A DNA stretch of 64,000 nucleotides from Rhipicephalus microplus. Its lineage: Eukaryota > Arthropoda > Arachnida > Ixodida > Ixodidae. The stretch lies in the NCBI RefSeq assembly GCF_043290135.1, contig NC_134707.1, positions 69,679,906-69,743,905 on the forward strand, given 5' to 3'. The notes below the pieces were generated by a model that made no database searches, was not told where the DNA came from, and worked only from the letters and a program-made list of their open reading frames with translations. The stretch's first letter is position 1, and every line of letters starts with the position of its first letter. The position numbers and the translations under genes were made by a program. This document shows, piece by piece, positions 45,416-58,504 of this stretch.

Positions 45416-47029
45416 TTCCTTTATATACTTCATCACGACTTTTCCTAGTTCTTCTCTTTGTTTTTGTTTTTGATAATAATGTTTTTCTCGGGAAGCAACG
45501 ACGTTCTACCGCTGAAGTGCCGTTTGCATGTGGCACAGGGTAGAACTCAATGTTCTTGCTCTGGGCTAGCGGGAAGAGCACTAAAAAAGAAAAAGATGTC
45601 AGTTTTTCAGAGAATTGATGTTTTTTTTTCATAGACCGAATTTGCGTACGCTGTTTTCACTATGCGACTGCTTTTTTTCTATTCTGTGTCAATCGAAAAA
45701 AAAGTTTGTTGTTCCTGAAGTCAAATTTATTTGCCTCTTTTCACTTGCAAATAGAGCAATCAGCCACAGTGCACGCCTATGCATGTAGGAAATATACTTC
45801 CTAATTACTCAACCATCCTCCCAAGGAAACTTGAGATGTCACTAGCGAGCGATTCTGCTTGTCTTATCATGCAATGGTACCCCATGGGTACACAGCGTTA
45901 TCTCACACGCTATGTCCCCCTATAGGTATGAACCAAACGTCTGTTTTAACCCATTGTTTCAGCAGCCGGAGCTATCGAGAAAATTTTTCGTAATTACTCA
46001 TTTCACAGGTTCTACAATTAAGAAGCGTTCTTGGTCATTTTTTTTACAGTTTTGGCTAGCCGTGTATATCACCCCCTTGAATGAGAAGCTACACGTGACC
46101 GCTTCGCGTGGACGAGATTTTGTTTTAAGGATCTTTGATCGAGCGTGCACTTTCCCCCCTTTTTTATCCCATGCGCTGGCATACGATTCTTTTCCGTGCT
46201 TGTTATTTCAGTGCTTTGAAATATGGTTATTCGACCTCGCCATTCCTCGAATAAGCGAGCATTCACCGACGTTCACCGTGGATGTTTTTCTTGGCAGCAC
46301 CACAAGTCTTCTGCTCCCGGGCCCTCCATAAAAATGCGACGTGGCGTCTCCTGACAAGAGGAAGCTTTGAGGTTGCTGCCTTATCAGAGCTCCTTCCTGA
46401 AGGTTGAAACGGCAATAATGTTTCTGTTTTTAGCAAGTTCATAGTGTACTACTCTTTAACCAAATCTTTTCAGGAGCACGTAGGTGGGCATGGTGGTCTA
46501 GGATCACTTTTTTTTTCAAGCGTGGTCTAGCATACTTTTAAGCACTCTTGTAACTTGTCCACTTTGTTTACTTGTTTTAGAAATAAATGAATGTGGAAAA
46601 ATAGGAGCTAGGCAGGAAAATAGGTGTGAGCAGAATCGAACTGAACTGGTAAAATTTAAATTACACTAGCAATACAAAAATTGCGATTGTAAAGAAAACC
46701 TTAAGTAATACACTGCAATATGAAAAGTAAATCTTGTTCATGCTCTATGTACACTTTCTGAAACATATGAAGTATATGATTGACAGCTCGAAGCCTACTC
46801 TGTCAAAGCAAAAATTATATACATACCTCAATATAAGGTTCATCAAATCAGCTGTAGGGCACTCCGATATTTTTTTGTGGCGAAGACCAAAAAATACCAG
46901 TTTCACGAACAGCTCCTGTGAAATAAATAAATGGTTTTTAAGTTATGCATGTTGAGGTCCCACGAAGCCTGGTAAAGCCCGGTTTACACTTGTATATTAT
47001 ACTGAACTGGAAAACAACCCGGTCTTCAC
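45416..47029. other. Unrecognised DNA
   Basis: The 139-codon plus frame at 45912-46331 has a 66-codon opposite frame and no recognisable motif; I do not support either as a gene. Confidence 0.4.
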
Positions 47030-47262
47030 GCGTTGTCGTGGTGGTCTTCTGGCTAAGATACTCGGCTGTTGACCCGCAGGTCGTGGGATCGAATCCTGGC
47101 TGTGGCGGCGGCATTTTTGATGGAGGCAAAAATGCTATAGGCTCGTGTGCTCAGATTTGTGTGCACGTTAAAGAAACCAAGGTGGTCTAAATTTCCGGAG
47201 CCCTCCGCTACAACATCCCTCTTAATTATATTTCTCATAATCATAACCCCACATATCTATCA
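47030..47262 (+). mobile_element. Ruka-type SINE with internal deletion
   Basis: Head GGTGGTCTTCTGGCTAAGA (A box) and CGTGGGATCGAATCCTGGC (B box), then the usual body to TCTCATAATCATA. The GGTTTTGGGACGTTAA block expected before CCCCACATATCTATC is missing, so there is a short 3' deletion. Confidence 0.85.
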
Positions 47263-49437
47263 CATTATTCTGGTCTTTTCTCTTTTTCCTTTTCACCGTT
47301 TTTCTACATGTACCAGTACAAGCAGTGAGATGAAGTGCTCAGTCAGCAACAATTTTGTCTCTATGATTATCTTCTCGTCGATATTCTAAGCCAGGAACCT
47401 GAAATACTAAATTATTTTTGAAAATCTTCAGTCACTCCAAAAGCACGGATGATCATTTTTGTGAAAGGTATTGGAAGTGCAAAAATGGTTTCTATTTCCC
47501 GACGTCATTTCTTTTTATACGTGCACGTTTTTACTACTCTCTGAAATGAGAACACCATACGAGTCACACTTCCATAGCGGACAGTTAGGAATTGCATAAA
47601 GCGCCAAAAAGCTTCGTAAGAAGACATTACTGTTAAGGGACTGCCGCACTTTTGCTCGCCTGCGCATAAGAGGGAGCCTCCGCCACGTTCCAGGTTTCAA
47701 ACGTCATCTGGTCCGGACAGCTGCACCGGCTAATTAAGTCGCCGGTCGATAGCCGCCCCAAAATATGTTTCTTTTACTGCTGATCATTACGCCTAGACAA
47801 GAGACCATTTGTTCTCATTGTCTATCTGCCGTACGGAATATAGACACTCAATGGAAGGCTTCTCCACTAGTGGTATTTGCGCAGAGCGGTAACGTTCAGC
47901 GAAGCAGTTGCACATTTATTGCCATTCTTACTCCATTCTTATTGCTGCTTTGGCTGACGCAATGGTATGCGAGAAGCACCTTTTTTGCGTAGAATACTTT
48001 ATAGCCAACAGTCTTCAATATTTGCGCTTGACGAGCTCAACTCACACCTTCCTCGTTCTTCCTATTGCTTCATTTTTACCCTTCTAGTGTAAGCCTTATG
48101 TTGCCGAAGCTTACCTGTATGTTTGCGACTAAGAGTCAATTCTTGCAGCTTTAATATCCGGTAGGACTGATTTCTTTGTTTCGTTTTGGGATAAAACAAC
48201 TGTTCATTCAATTTGGATCTAGAGAAAAAGCTCATCATGGTACCATAAAAAAAAGTGGTGATTCCGCCAAGCACGTTTCGGGAGTGCGAGCTTTCGAAAT
48301 CGTCGTGTTTGAGAGGAGGTATCACTATCTTTCTCGCATAGCTTGATACTGGTGAACAAAGCTCCATTTGCTGGCCCATAAACTAACTGCACTTACTTTA
48401 TTGACCTCCATGTTGTAGCTCTACCATCTCTTGGTTTCAAATCGCGGTTTCAAGTAAACCATCCTCACATTACAAAGACAGGTTTAGCTTCACTGTTGAT
48501 TTTAGATTTGATTCAAAGTAACGCTTCGATCAGCAAAGCAGTACTTCATATTTTTTTCAGAACATGGTTTGTTCCAAGGTTTTGACAAAGATATACAACC
48601 TTGGTGAAAGTCGGAATGTAAATAGGCCACACAACTATCACCTTGTGGTATGCCGGCACTTACTTGAAGTGGTGACTACATGTCGAATTTTATGTGAGAA
48701 GTTACCTTTGTTTAGACTATGGCTTGTAATTGCTAGAGCAAGGTGTATTCTTGAGCTGATAAGAACTACACTTTTTACAAGGAAGAGCTCCTTTTATAGT
48801 GTTCAGAATATTTGAAGAAATGAGGAAAGATTGAATAGAGCATGTACTTACAGCAAACTTTATTGCTGAGAAAGAGGGAATATATACGCTATAAGGGGAA
48901 GGTGAGAACAAAAAGAATGCACATACAAAAAACTGGTGAATAGCATGTTGATTTGCGGGCCTCATCTGGAAAGATACTGAAATTCACAATCTAAGTATTG
49001 GATCGATGAAGCACTTGCGCAATCCTCACTTGAATTGCTAATGAAACAAGGCTTCATAAATTTGACGTCGAATTCAGCGTGGTAGGAAAAGATAACTGAA
49101 GACCATAACATCAGCCATGAATGACATTAATTAAAAGTGTTACAAAAAAAGCAAGGCGAAACGCAACACTCAGACACAAAAGCGGCTTGTTTTAAATACA
49201 TGACTATTCGCAATGTTCTGAGTAACCTTATAAACCTTCCTCAATGAAAAAAAAATTATAATGTAGGCATCATCCGTTGCCAAGTTTTGAAAGCTTTATA
49301 GAGCGCGACTTTCGGGCGCATGCCCTGCGTTAAGCAGCGTCGCCGTAGGTGACCTCGTCGCGTGCACAAGCACGTTGCAATGGCATTGGACAGGCCCCAC
49401 CAACACGTACAGCAGGTACGACTGTGAAACGAAAGCA
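47263..49437. other. Unrecognised DNA
   Basis: About 2.2 kb in which I recognise nothing. Confidence 0.4.
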
Positions 49438-49562
49438 AAAGAGAGAGAAATAAATAAAAGGAAGAGACAGGGAGGTTAGCCTAGACGAATAGGTTTGCTA
49501 CCCAGTACGGTTGTGGGGAAAAGGGTCGGAAAGAGGATAGATATAGAGAGATATAAAATAAA

Positions 49563-52500
49563 TTAGAAAAAAAACCACATGCGCACACATTCAGGGAGTT
49601 CTGATCGCAGTCGTTTGGACAGGCCTGTTGAACGCAAGAAGCACAGGAGCGCCTTCACAGCCTTCTTCTGCGACATAAAGTCCTGTCGGCAGCGCAGGAT
49701 TCTTTCTTCGGAAAGAGGCTGGTTGTTCAGTTCATCTAGTTCATTACAGAGTGACTGTCTCTGGAAGCAGTATTGTGGGCATTCACACAGAATGTGCCAA
49801 GTTGTTTCATCACTGCCACAGTGGTCGCATGCAGCAGTGTCAGCCATTCCTATGCTGAACGCGTACGCATTGGTAAATGCGACGCACAACCATAATCTGC
49901 ACAGCATAGTAGCGTCTCGTCGGGTGTGATTTCAGAAGAATTCGAAGACTGAGAGTTGGGTCTAAAGTACCTAACCGTGCATGGATGAAATGTGACTCGT
50001 ACCATTATGACGAGGTGCGCTTGGGAGCAAGCGTGCGGAGTTTCCGTGCAGCGCCAGTTCTGGAAAGTGGAATTGATATTTCATCGCTTTCAGTATGGGC
50101 AGAACGGGCAGCTCGATCGACCCGTTCATTGCCAATTGTTCCACAATGTCTTGGAAGCCATTGAAAGGCTATTTCATGTCCTTCCTTAATGCGTTGGTGA
50201 GTCTTTTCTGCAATCTCAAATACCAGCTGTTCGTACGGGCCGTGGCGTAAAGGTGATAGAAGGGATTGCAGTGCCGCCTTTGAGTAACTGAAAATTGTCC
50301 ATTTTGTGGCTGTTGGTCGTTGATGAATTGCAATGCGGCACGAAGAGCTGTGAGCTCTGCTCCCGTCGATGTCGTAAGGTGGGAGGTCTCGAATTTTCTT
50401 GCCGTGTCTTTTATCGGTATAACAAATGATGCCGTTGAACTCTTCTGTAAAACAGAGCCGTCGGTGTATACGTGTATACAGCCTTGATACGTCTCGTATA
50501 CCAAGAGCAGAGCAAACTGTCTTAGAGCAGGTGACGACATATCTGCTTTTTTTCTGGATGCCAGGTATAGTTGCCCTGATGTTAGCCCGAGTCAGGCACC
50601 AGGGATGAGTCGGAGGCCTGGCGGCGGGTGTGCAGCATGTTTGCAGAGATTCGCGATGTGTGGTGACCGTTTGGCAAAATGACGAACATGGTCTATCTGC
50701 TGGAAAAGAGGCTAGGTGGTGGCAGGGTGTCCGAGCAATATGCCTTATATGTGTCCTGAGTGCCTCAACGTCGATATGTGTTGTGATGAGGTGGTCACCG
50801 GCGATACCTATAGTAGCCATTGTCGACGCACTACGAGGCAAGCCGAGGCGAATCCGGAGTGCCTGGGACTGAACACTGTGTAGCGTTCGAAGGCTTGTTT
50901 TGCTTGCATTGGTCAATGCCGGTAAACTGTACCGCAGAAAACCAGGAAAAAGTACTCTGTACAGCTGTAGCATTGCACTGGAAGACATTCCCCAAGTCTT
51001 CCCTGCAAAGAACTTCAGTATATTACAGATGTCCATGAACCGTTTCTTCATGTGCGAAACGTGATCACTCCCTGATAGATTCCTGTCAATTATGACACCC
51101 AAAAACTTGTGCGATCGAACGTATGGTACAGTTTGACCATTGATGCTTATAGTGTACTTATCCATAGGCTTTTGTGTAAAAGCTACGAAAGCGCATTTCT
51201 CGGAAGAAATTTCCAAGCCTCGATTTCGTACGTAGCGTAATGTTTCAGTGGCAGCTTTTTGAATTCTCCCTCGTAACTGCAGGCGTGGAACAGCCGATGC
51301 CCAATCGCAGATATCATCTGCGTACATTGATAGCCTGACCGTGCTTGTCAGATGCTCAGTGGGAGCAATCAAGGTAAGATTGAACAGCACAGGGCTGAGT
51401 ACGCCACCCTGGTGGACGCCATGGTGGCTGTAATGTGGAGAGGTTGGACCGTCTTCAGTGCTGACAAAGAAGAATCGCCTTGACAAATAACTACGTATCC
51501 AGTGATACATCCGACCACCTACTCCTATATCTTCGAGAGCGGTAAGAACAGCTTCATGCTTAACGTTGTCATACGCCCCTGTAATGTCTAGGAACAAAGA
51601 TGCGCAGACACGCTTACGGCCTTTCTCATGTTGAACGTAAGTGACCAGCTCGACTACGTTGTCAATCGATGCTCGACGACGCCGAAATTCTGCCATGGCA
51701 TCTGTGTAGATGTTACACTCCAAGAACCACTCCAGGTGTCCCAGGATCATCCTCTCCATAACTTTGCCTACACAACTAGCCAGTGCGATCGGACGATAAG
51801 ATGAGAGCTCCAACGGTGACTTGCCTGGTTTCAGAAGCGGAACTAGGCGACTTGTCTTCCAGCTTGTCGGGGGCGTTCCATCTTGCCAGGATTTGTTGTA
51901 CAACTCCAAAAGGAGGATTATCGCGTGTTCACCCAGATAACACAAGGCCCTATAAGAAATTCTATCGGGCCCTGGTGCCGACGTGCGTCCACACAAAGCT
52001 AGTGCTGCTCTAAGCTCCACAATTGAAAAAGGCATATTCATGCGGGAATCCAGTGTTTGTGGACAATAAGTCGAGGGCAACAGGCTATTGGGCACTGCGA
52101 GTGGCCCAGATACTCTGGCACAGAAGCCTTCTGCCACGTCAATGCCGCGTCTCTGTTCAGAATGTGAGAGAGCCCTGAATGGTGACCACTGAGTGGGTTT
52201 TGTGCGGAGACCTCGTACCATCTTCCACAATTGGGATAAAGGTTTTCGTGGGTCAAGTGACTCACAAAAACAGTCCAGCGTTGTGACTCGAGATTATTTA
52301 TCCGGCGCTGAATCTTCTTTTGTATACGTCGAGCAATCCATAAGTCTTCTATTGCCTCCTTGCGTCGGTATCTTCGTTCAGCACGCCGTCGGATTGCTCG
52401 AAGTCGTTCTAGCTCAATGTCAAATTCTGTTACTTTGGGAAAGCAAGTGAGGATACACGTAGTATCGTGTATTGTGCTTTTAATTATCTCCTCTATGTCG

Positions 52501-53272
52501 AGGGATATGTTTGCTTCGCATCGCTCTTCCATGCGAGATTGAAATTTCAACCAGTTCACTCTCTGAACACTATCGCGTATCTTAGCATGGGACAATCCTT
52601 TGATTTGGACGTAAGTGGGATTGTGGTCACTTGCGTGCGTTTCTATGTCTGGAAATCACTCAGTCTGCCTAACGAGGCCTCGTGAGACAAAGGCCAGGTC
52701 AAGGCAGCTGCTATACCTTGAACCACGTAGGAACGTTGGACTGCCATCATTTAGCAAGAAAAGTTGGTTGTCGGAGGCGAAAGACACCAACTTTCTCCCT
52801 TTAACATTGGTCTTCAAACTTCCCCAGATTGTATTATGGACGTTGAAGTCACCAATTATTATGCATGGGTGAGAAGTTGCTGACAGGATACCTTGTAGTC
52901 TGGTATGGTCAAAACGGCTTGACCGCAAGAGGTAGGCACCCACAACCGTGATGGTAAGTCTCCTTTTCACTGTTATACTTATATATTAATTGTCGTCATG
53001 GGGTGACACTGAGTGATGGATGTAGGTGAGGTCGCGGCGAATAAACATCTGAATTTGCTATTGTCCGCAGTTGTAGACGACATGAATGACTCATTACCAG
53101 AAAGTCTGATTTCTTTCTGCAAATTTGGCTCACAGATGACAATGATGGGGAACATATTGGTGTAGACGAACCGACGGAAATCGGCGATGCTTTACCTCAG
53201 TCCCCGGGCATTCCATTGAATAATCCCTGCCTTTCGGACCTCTTCTCTGAGAGACAGTGGCTGGTGAGCCAT
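49563..53272 (-). pseudogene. LINE ORF2: endonuclease, RT and RNase H
   Basis: Start at ATG 53272 (MAHQPLSLREEV), just downstream of ORF1. Endonuclease: GIIQWNARGL, ICEPNL, then IIGDFNVHNTIWG (52656-52970) and a later SDH-type histidine (ASDHNPTYVQIKG). RT: SYRPIALASCVGKVMER, FLDITGAYDNV, GVHQGGVLSPVLFNL and YADD (51313-51324). RNase H: HVYTDGSV, TGAELTALRAAL and GNERVDRAA. A terminal Cys/His cluster (CDHCGSDETTWHILCECP) ends it. The protein nicks chromosomal DNA and copies element RNA at the nick. Breaks: a TGA after GLR and frame changes in the N-terminal endonuclease; TGA for Trp at 52656-52658; a frameshift near 52220; frame changes in RNase H (about 50350-50200) and before the Cys cluster (about 50000-49900). 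The 741-codon RT frame itself (50005-52230) is open. Confidence 0.88.
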
Positions 53273-53317
53273 TATTTCCTCAAGCGCTGCGAGTACTGGA
53301 CTCAAAGCATCCAGTAA

Positions 53318-54636
53318 TTACAATGCACTTCTTGCTGATGGTGTGTACATGTTGCATAACAACAAGCGAATGGCGTTAATTAGGGGTCGCAAAAGAGCTA
53401 TCACTTGCTCATCGGTGTTCCGCAAGTCCTCCATTGCAGCAGCTTGCTCTGAAGAAGACGGCTTCTGCTGCGGCTCTTCTGAGCGTTGTGTACGCGTAAG
53501 TGGAGGCCACTCTTCTGTAGAGACTTGCCTGCCCCTTTGCTCTTTTCCAACGTTTGTGTTTGCCGTGCTGGAAACTGCATCTGGCGATCTTTCCTGATGC
53601 GTCGACTTATAGCCTGAAGGTGGCGCTGTTCGACGTGAAGACCTTTGACGGCGACGTCGTCTTCGCCGGATTTTGTCAGCAGCTTCTTTGTGGGTTGAGC
53701 TGTCTCGTACCATTTGCTTCAGAAAAGAAAATTTTTTCTTTATGTGCGGACATTCTTTCGAAGAAGCCTTTTGAGCACCCTAACAGTTAGGACACTTCAG
53801 TGTGGTAGCGCTACAGTTGTCTTCCGCGTGTGGTTCGGCGCACCGGGGGCACGCTGCTAGCTCCTGCAAACATCCTTTACATGGCTGATCTTCTGACAAT
53901 TGAAGCATTGTACGGGTATAGGAATAAACAGTCGAACTTGTTGATGAAAGTGGCCAACCTTCACGTATGCGGGAAGACAGTCACCTTTGAACGTTACTCT
54001 CAAACAGCGTGTGTTACCAAGCCGTTCAACGCTGACAATGACGTTGTCTTGGCTCGCTGGTTTTATAAGTATTGGAAGGTCTGCGTTTGGGATTTTCGTG
54101 TTAATGTCGTAAATGACTCCTGATGTGGTCGCACAATCGGCTAGTATGTTGGACCTAACTGCAATGTTTCCCAGTTGTGTTACTTATTGCAGCGTGCTCA
54201 GCACACTCGGGTGCACAACATCGACAGTCAGGATGTTTCTTCTTGTATTAGGCCGTACGTCTTTAATCTCCTTCGGCACAGTGTTCGGGAAATAAAGCGA
54301 AAGCGCTTGCCTGTTCAGAGCATGCAGACTTTCGGTAGCGTTCTTTGGCACGAACAGGATGGAATGGGGTCATCGCTGGGGCGCCGTTTTCACGGTGGCT
54401 GTACTTGACACCGGCGATGGATTGATGATCCGTCGCTTGGCCTTGCGGTGCAAGACCGGTTCAAAGCCGTCGTCTGAAGACTCGTCGCAAGATGCGGAGT
54501 ACAGCTCAGTGTCATTGCTCTCACTGTAAGTGTTTCCTCGCTTCCTCGAGGTAGTGGCCGCGGTCGAACCGGAGTCTGACGTCACCTCGTGAGGTTGTAC
54601 ATCTATTACCGCACCGTACGGGGCAATATACCCCAC
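53318..54636 (-). pseudogene. LINE ORF1: gag-like RNA-binding protein
   Basis: An acidic/Ser-rich N-terminus (54370-54636: SDSGSTAATTSRKR, SCDESSDDGF) is followed by the gag-like central part with NADLPILIKPASQDNVIV and GNTRCLRVTFKGDCLPAYV. Zinc knuckles follow: CFNCQKISHVKDVC (CX2CX4HX4C), then in a shifted frame CPRCAEPHAEDNC and CPNC. The C-terminal end (53318-53713) is Arg-rich (IRRRRRRRQRSSRR). ORF1 proteins of this type bind element RNA. Breaks: frame changes around 53850-53870 between knuckles one and two, a stop right after CPNC, and at least one frame change between 54120 and 54370. Confidence 0.82.
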
Positions 54637-54660
54637 AACTGCAGCGAAAAGTCCAGAAAA

Positions 54661-55009
54661 GCACTGAGACGAGCGAGATGTAGAAACGAAAGCAAAGTAT
54701 GTGCCTCATGTACAGGAGAAAGCCAAGAAGACTGGTACGCGTAGCACTTGGTCACCCTACAGACATCAACAAGCTGTATCTCACCAGTGTAGGTGGAGAC
54801 TTCAGAATCTATCTTGGGATAGCCAAGCTACACAGAACGCTAGCCGACAAGTTTCTTCGGTTGCTATCTTACACATTCAGAACTGTCACGCCTAGGGGCT
54901 ACAACAAGATTTAGCAGCCACACTTCTTGGTCTGTGTGCTCCCTTGCCGCACGTTCGAAGGACATACATAATTGAAAAATTTGTTTAAGTACACTAAAAA
55001 ACGGACGGA
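54661..55009. other. Unrecognised DNA between LINE and PLE relics
   Basis: May include the LINE 5' UTR. No promoter motif or boundary repeat was recognised. Confidence 0.35.
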
Positions 55010-56480
55010 CAGAAGAGGCTGAAAAGGACAGCGCTTGTTCTCCCAACTGAAGGTTTATTCATCAGAAAAGGTATTTAAAGCGGATACATAGTCTTTCGCG
55101 CAGGTGCATCAGAACAGGGTGCAACAGAAACCTCTCTTTTCAGGATTACAAAAATTGTACATATTATGTATCATTTGTTCTATTTTACAAGTACTAGGTG
55201 TCCCAATACGCGTACTCTTTATCATGCAGCACAATCGTAGCTTGACTAACACAGTCATGTCCCCTCTTTCGGATGTGGTAAGATTCCACCATCTCACGTG
55301 TTAGCTGATCCTTGTGTCGAAATAATATATCTGTTTCTTTAAACACAGGACAACATCCGCAGCTACTGCAGTGATCTGCAAGATGACTTTTGCCCGATGC
55401 CTTAACAGATACGCGATGTTCTCCAAAGCGGTCGTTCACGCATCTTCTTGACTGGTTATTGTAGACTTTTCCCCAATGAAAAGGACGTCATGTATACTAC
55501 TCTTTTTACGCACTTCACGAACATGTTTCTGTGTTCTACGGAGCAAGCTTTCGAACCCATGGGCTTAATAATGCGTGGACATGAGCTTGCAAGTTTGGTT
55601 TTTGCCGAAAACTTCATGGCTACGCTGTATCTATTTCCAACGTGCTTTAAGTTGTGTGCCAACTTGTGCACGTATGGAATGAGAGCCATTTTCTCTCGCT
55701 TCTCTCTCTCCGAAATAGATCTTCGTTTTCTGCCCGTCATTTCTCTGGCTAGGACCGTGCACACTGAGAAAAATAACTGCTTCGGGTAGCCCGCCTTCTG
55801 GAATATTTCCACCTGACTCCTGAAACTTTCATTGATTAGATGCCCACACAATTTCTGCAAAGTGGACATAATAAGAAATTTCACTATCCACCTGTTTACC
55901 AAGTTGGAGTGCCCAGACGCGTTATCTATTACTGGCTTGGCACTTCTTGGTTGATAATACCAGCAAATGTGTTCCCTACCAAGCTCTAATTTTAAATCCA
56001 AGAATTGCAACTCGTTATTTTTAGGCCGCTCGGTAGTAAACTCAAGGTCCATGCTACTTTCCTTAAACACCTTTACCACGTTCAGGACCTCTCGGGAAAG
56101 ATCAATGCCATGCGTGAATATCAGGAAGCCATCCACACACCTGAAAACATGTTTATCGATTCCAGAAATGTGCTGCTCGATTCCCCTGTCAAATTTACTC
56201 AAAAATATTGCACTAAGAATAGGTGCAACTGATGAGCTCAATCATATTCCAGATCGCTGTAGGAAAGGCTTATTTTTCCAAGAAACGAAAGTAGAACTTA
56301 AATGAAACGACAGCAGATCCAGGCATGACTCTAACATGCTGAACTGCTAGGAAAAATGAAAAAAAAAAATGGGCTAAGCTTTGGGCTGATATTTGAATTT
56401 CTACTTTAACATCATGCACATAATCTTCGTCCTGGTAAAAAAAAAAGAAGATATCATTCCTTGATTCGATCTGCAACCCT
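55010..56480 (-). pseudogene. Decayed PLE: RT and GIY-YIG remnants
   Basis: Minus strand. RT part (55456-56241 and upstream to about 56400): LSSTFVSWKNKPFLQRSGI, a stop, SSSVAPILSAIFLSKFDRGI, and FRCVDGFLIF where the catalytic YVDD is degraded to CVDG, so the enzyme is dead. Then NNELQFLDLKLELG, RSAKPVIDNASGHSNLV, AHNLKHVGNRYSVAMKFS and VVYMTSF (start of GIY-YIG). In another frame (55194-55439) the nuclease end: HCSSCGCCPVF, HKDQLTREMVESYHI. The element 3' end near 55020-55060 reads (minus) AATAAACCTTCAGTTGGGAG and CAAGCGCTGTCC, as in other PLEs. It is 5'-truncated and distinct in sequence from the 26-32 kb PLE. Confidence 0.85.
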
Positions 56481-58504
56481 CTTCAGATGGTAACTCCCCT
56501 ACTATGAACAGAAAATGTTGGTACTTACCTGACTTCTGTTCTTCTTCCACTATGTTTTTGAAGATCACATGAACGAAGTAGTGTCTTTAGCATACGCTGT
56601 GATAGGTCATACTCAAAAAAAGTGAAGCTGCACTGTGGTGCAAAGTGTTAGATGCAGGAGCCTAGATCGCTATATATCCATCTATTCTGATAAAAGAATG
56701 TTTATTACCACCGCAAAAGGCAATTAGGTAATGCACTGTGGCTACTTCATTACGCACATTTACAAATAGAGGACCTTCGGGAATTCTAGTAGTATCAACA
56801 AAAAGAATTCTCGTGGCAGTATGCAAACTGCGCTGCACGAATAGTGTTCACATACTAGGAGAGACTTTCTGACGCTAGTCTGCAGCAGCTCGTACGAGAA
56901 AAAGGCTTGAGGAGACGCGTAATATTGTTCTTGCATTTCTTTATTCGGCCATTACTGCTATGGTCGCAAAAGACGCCCGCAGCGGAAAATTCAGGCTTGT
57001 GTGTGGCTGGCATGGCAAATATGAGGATTCGCGACTCGCCTGTTTACCTCCAGGTAGCTAAATTAGCTGGCAATGAAGAACAATGAACGTGTGCGCACAT
57101 GCCTGAAGCGATTTCGGTGTCTCTCATGGCACTGAAACATGAAAGGTGAGCATGTTTCTTTCTTCTTTTTTGACCTGAGTTTTCCTACTACGTCGCTAAT
57201 GCAACTTTAGTTAAAGTGATACTGCGCTAAACACGAGTGAAATTTGCTTCAAATCCGCTCATTTCAGCGATAACACGAACTAAAGGCGATCGAACAAAAA
57301 CGACGAAAGAAATAAGGAAAAGAACACTTCGAAGAGGGGTGATTAAGCCATTTATATGGGCAGTTGATGTGCGTGGTACTCTACATGCAAACACACTTGC
57401 AAAGATGAAACAAACACTTTCTGCAAACCCACTTTAACAGAAACCTACTCCACGCAATCGCTTCAGTTAGGAAGAGAAGCATGGCACCTTTGGCAGGAAC
57501 TGCCTTTGTTTTGTCGCCCGTTTACTTTCTTGTGTGCTGTGTGATTAGTACACGCTGTATAAACTTACAAACTAAAAGCAACGTGTTGTTAACGGCGTGT
57601 GTAGTTTATCTCTTCGGGGATTAATGGCGCCGCCTCAATTATTATTCTGTTAATGGACTGATGGCACCCGTTTAGTAGCTGCTACCCATGCACTATTTCC
57701 TAGAAACTAACTGTAATTCCGCGCAGATCCTCTGAATGAAGCAACATTTCTTTCTTACATTCACACCACAACGATGTCTCCATAGCTGCCTCACCCAAGA
57801 GGAGTCGGTCCACTGAACTACTCTATGCGGAAGATATTTTCATCCGAAATTCACATTATGTATTGATATCTAGACACTGGCTATTACCATTCATATATAA
57901 CGTGTTTTTTCTACGTGGCGGCTAGCAAATGACGTGGGAGAGAACACGCTAAAATTATATAGTGGCCGCGCTCACACTATTCCTATGAGATATTGCTTTA
58001 TTTGAGGCGAGCTGTAGCTGACACGCCCTTATGATGATATCTACAAATAACGAGGTTATACAAATGATGATGACACGTCCAGTTGACAAAAAAGAGTTGG
58101 CGACTGCGCGCACAATATTTAGTCATGTAAGCTTTTCTCCATTCGCAGGGAGTGCGCCAACCAAAGACGGTGGTGCGCCAAGTAAATGAGTTATTTTTCT
58201 GCATATATAAAAAATTTCTGCTTTCATTCAGTGCATTCACAGTTAAATCTTCAATGAGGTCCACCCACGTTGTCATATCTCGTCCAGTTCCCTTTCTGAA
58301 ACCGCTTCTACAGAAATGATAAATTACTCGCATTGCACGCGTCAGAGCACACAAATGCCTGCATGTTGTCGGCTACGGCGGCGTTCTGCAAATCACAAAC
58401 ATTTAGCAAATAGTTAGTCCCACAGGGCAAAGAATGAAGGGCACAAACATGAAAAATAAGTGGAAGGCGAAATAAAAACAACAAGGCGGATCCCAGGTAG
58501 CGTG
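56481..58504. other. Unrecognised DNA
   Basis: No gene or known repeat. The 118-codon minus frame at 57998-58354 has no motif I can name. Confidence 0.4.

Larger units (their letters stand above)
49438..54660 (-). mobile_element. Nearly full-length I-group LINE
   Basis: Minus-strand non-LTR retrotransposon with gag-like ORF1, then ORF2 with apurinic-type endonuclease, reverse transcriptase and RNase H, the layout of the I group. The 3' UTR (49438-49560) is purine-rich on plus with GGGAGGTTAGCC and GGTTTGCTACCC and recurs as relics at 3.7, 17.4 and 39.9 kb. The 5' end is uncertain: ORF1 homology starts by 54636, and I see no promoter or target duplication. Lesions are few for an element of this size. 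Confidence 0.88.

Noticed and set aside
45912..46331. 139-codon plus-strand frame
   Set aside because: No recognisable motif; an opposing frame overlaps and neither is distinguishable from chance.
47030..47262. Exact target duplication for this SINE
   Set aside because: Only a weak CCGGTCTT/CTGGTCTT match flanks it, too short and imperfect to support.
57998..58354. 118-codon minus-strand frame with FRKGTGRD, possibly RT
   Set aside because: FRKG resembles an RT2a motif but none of the following RT motifs appear.
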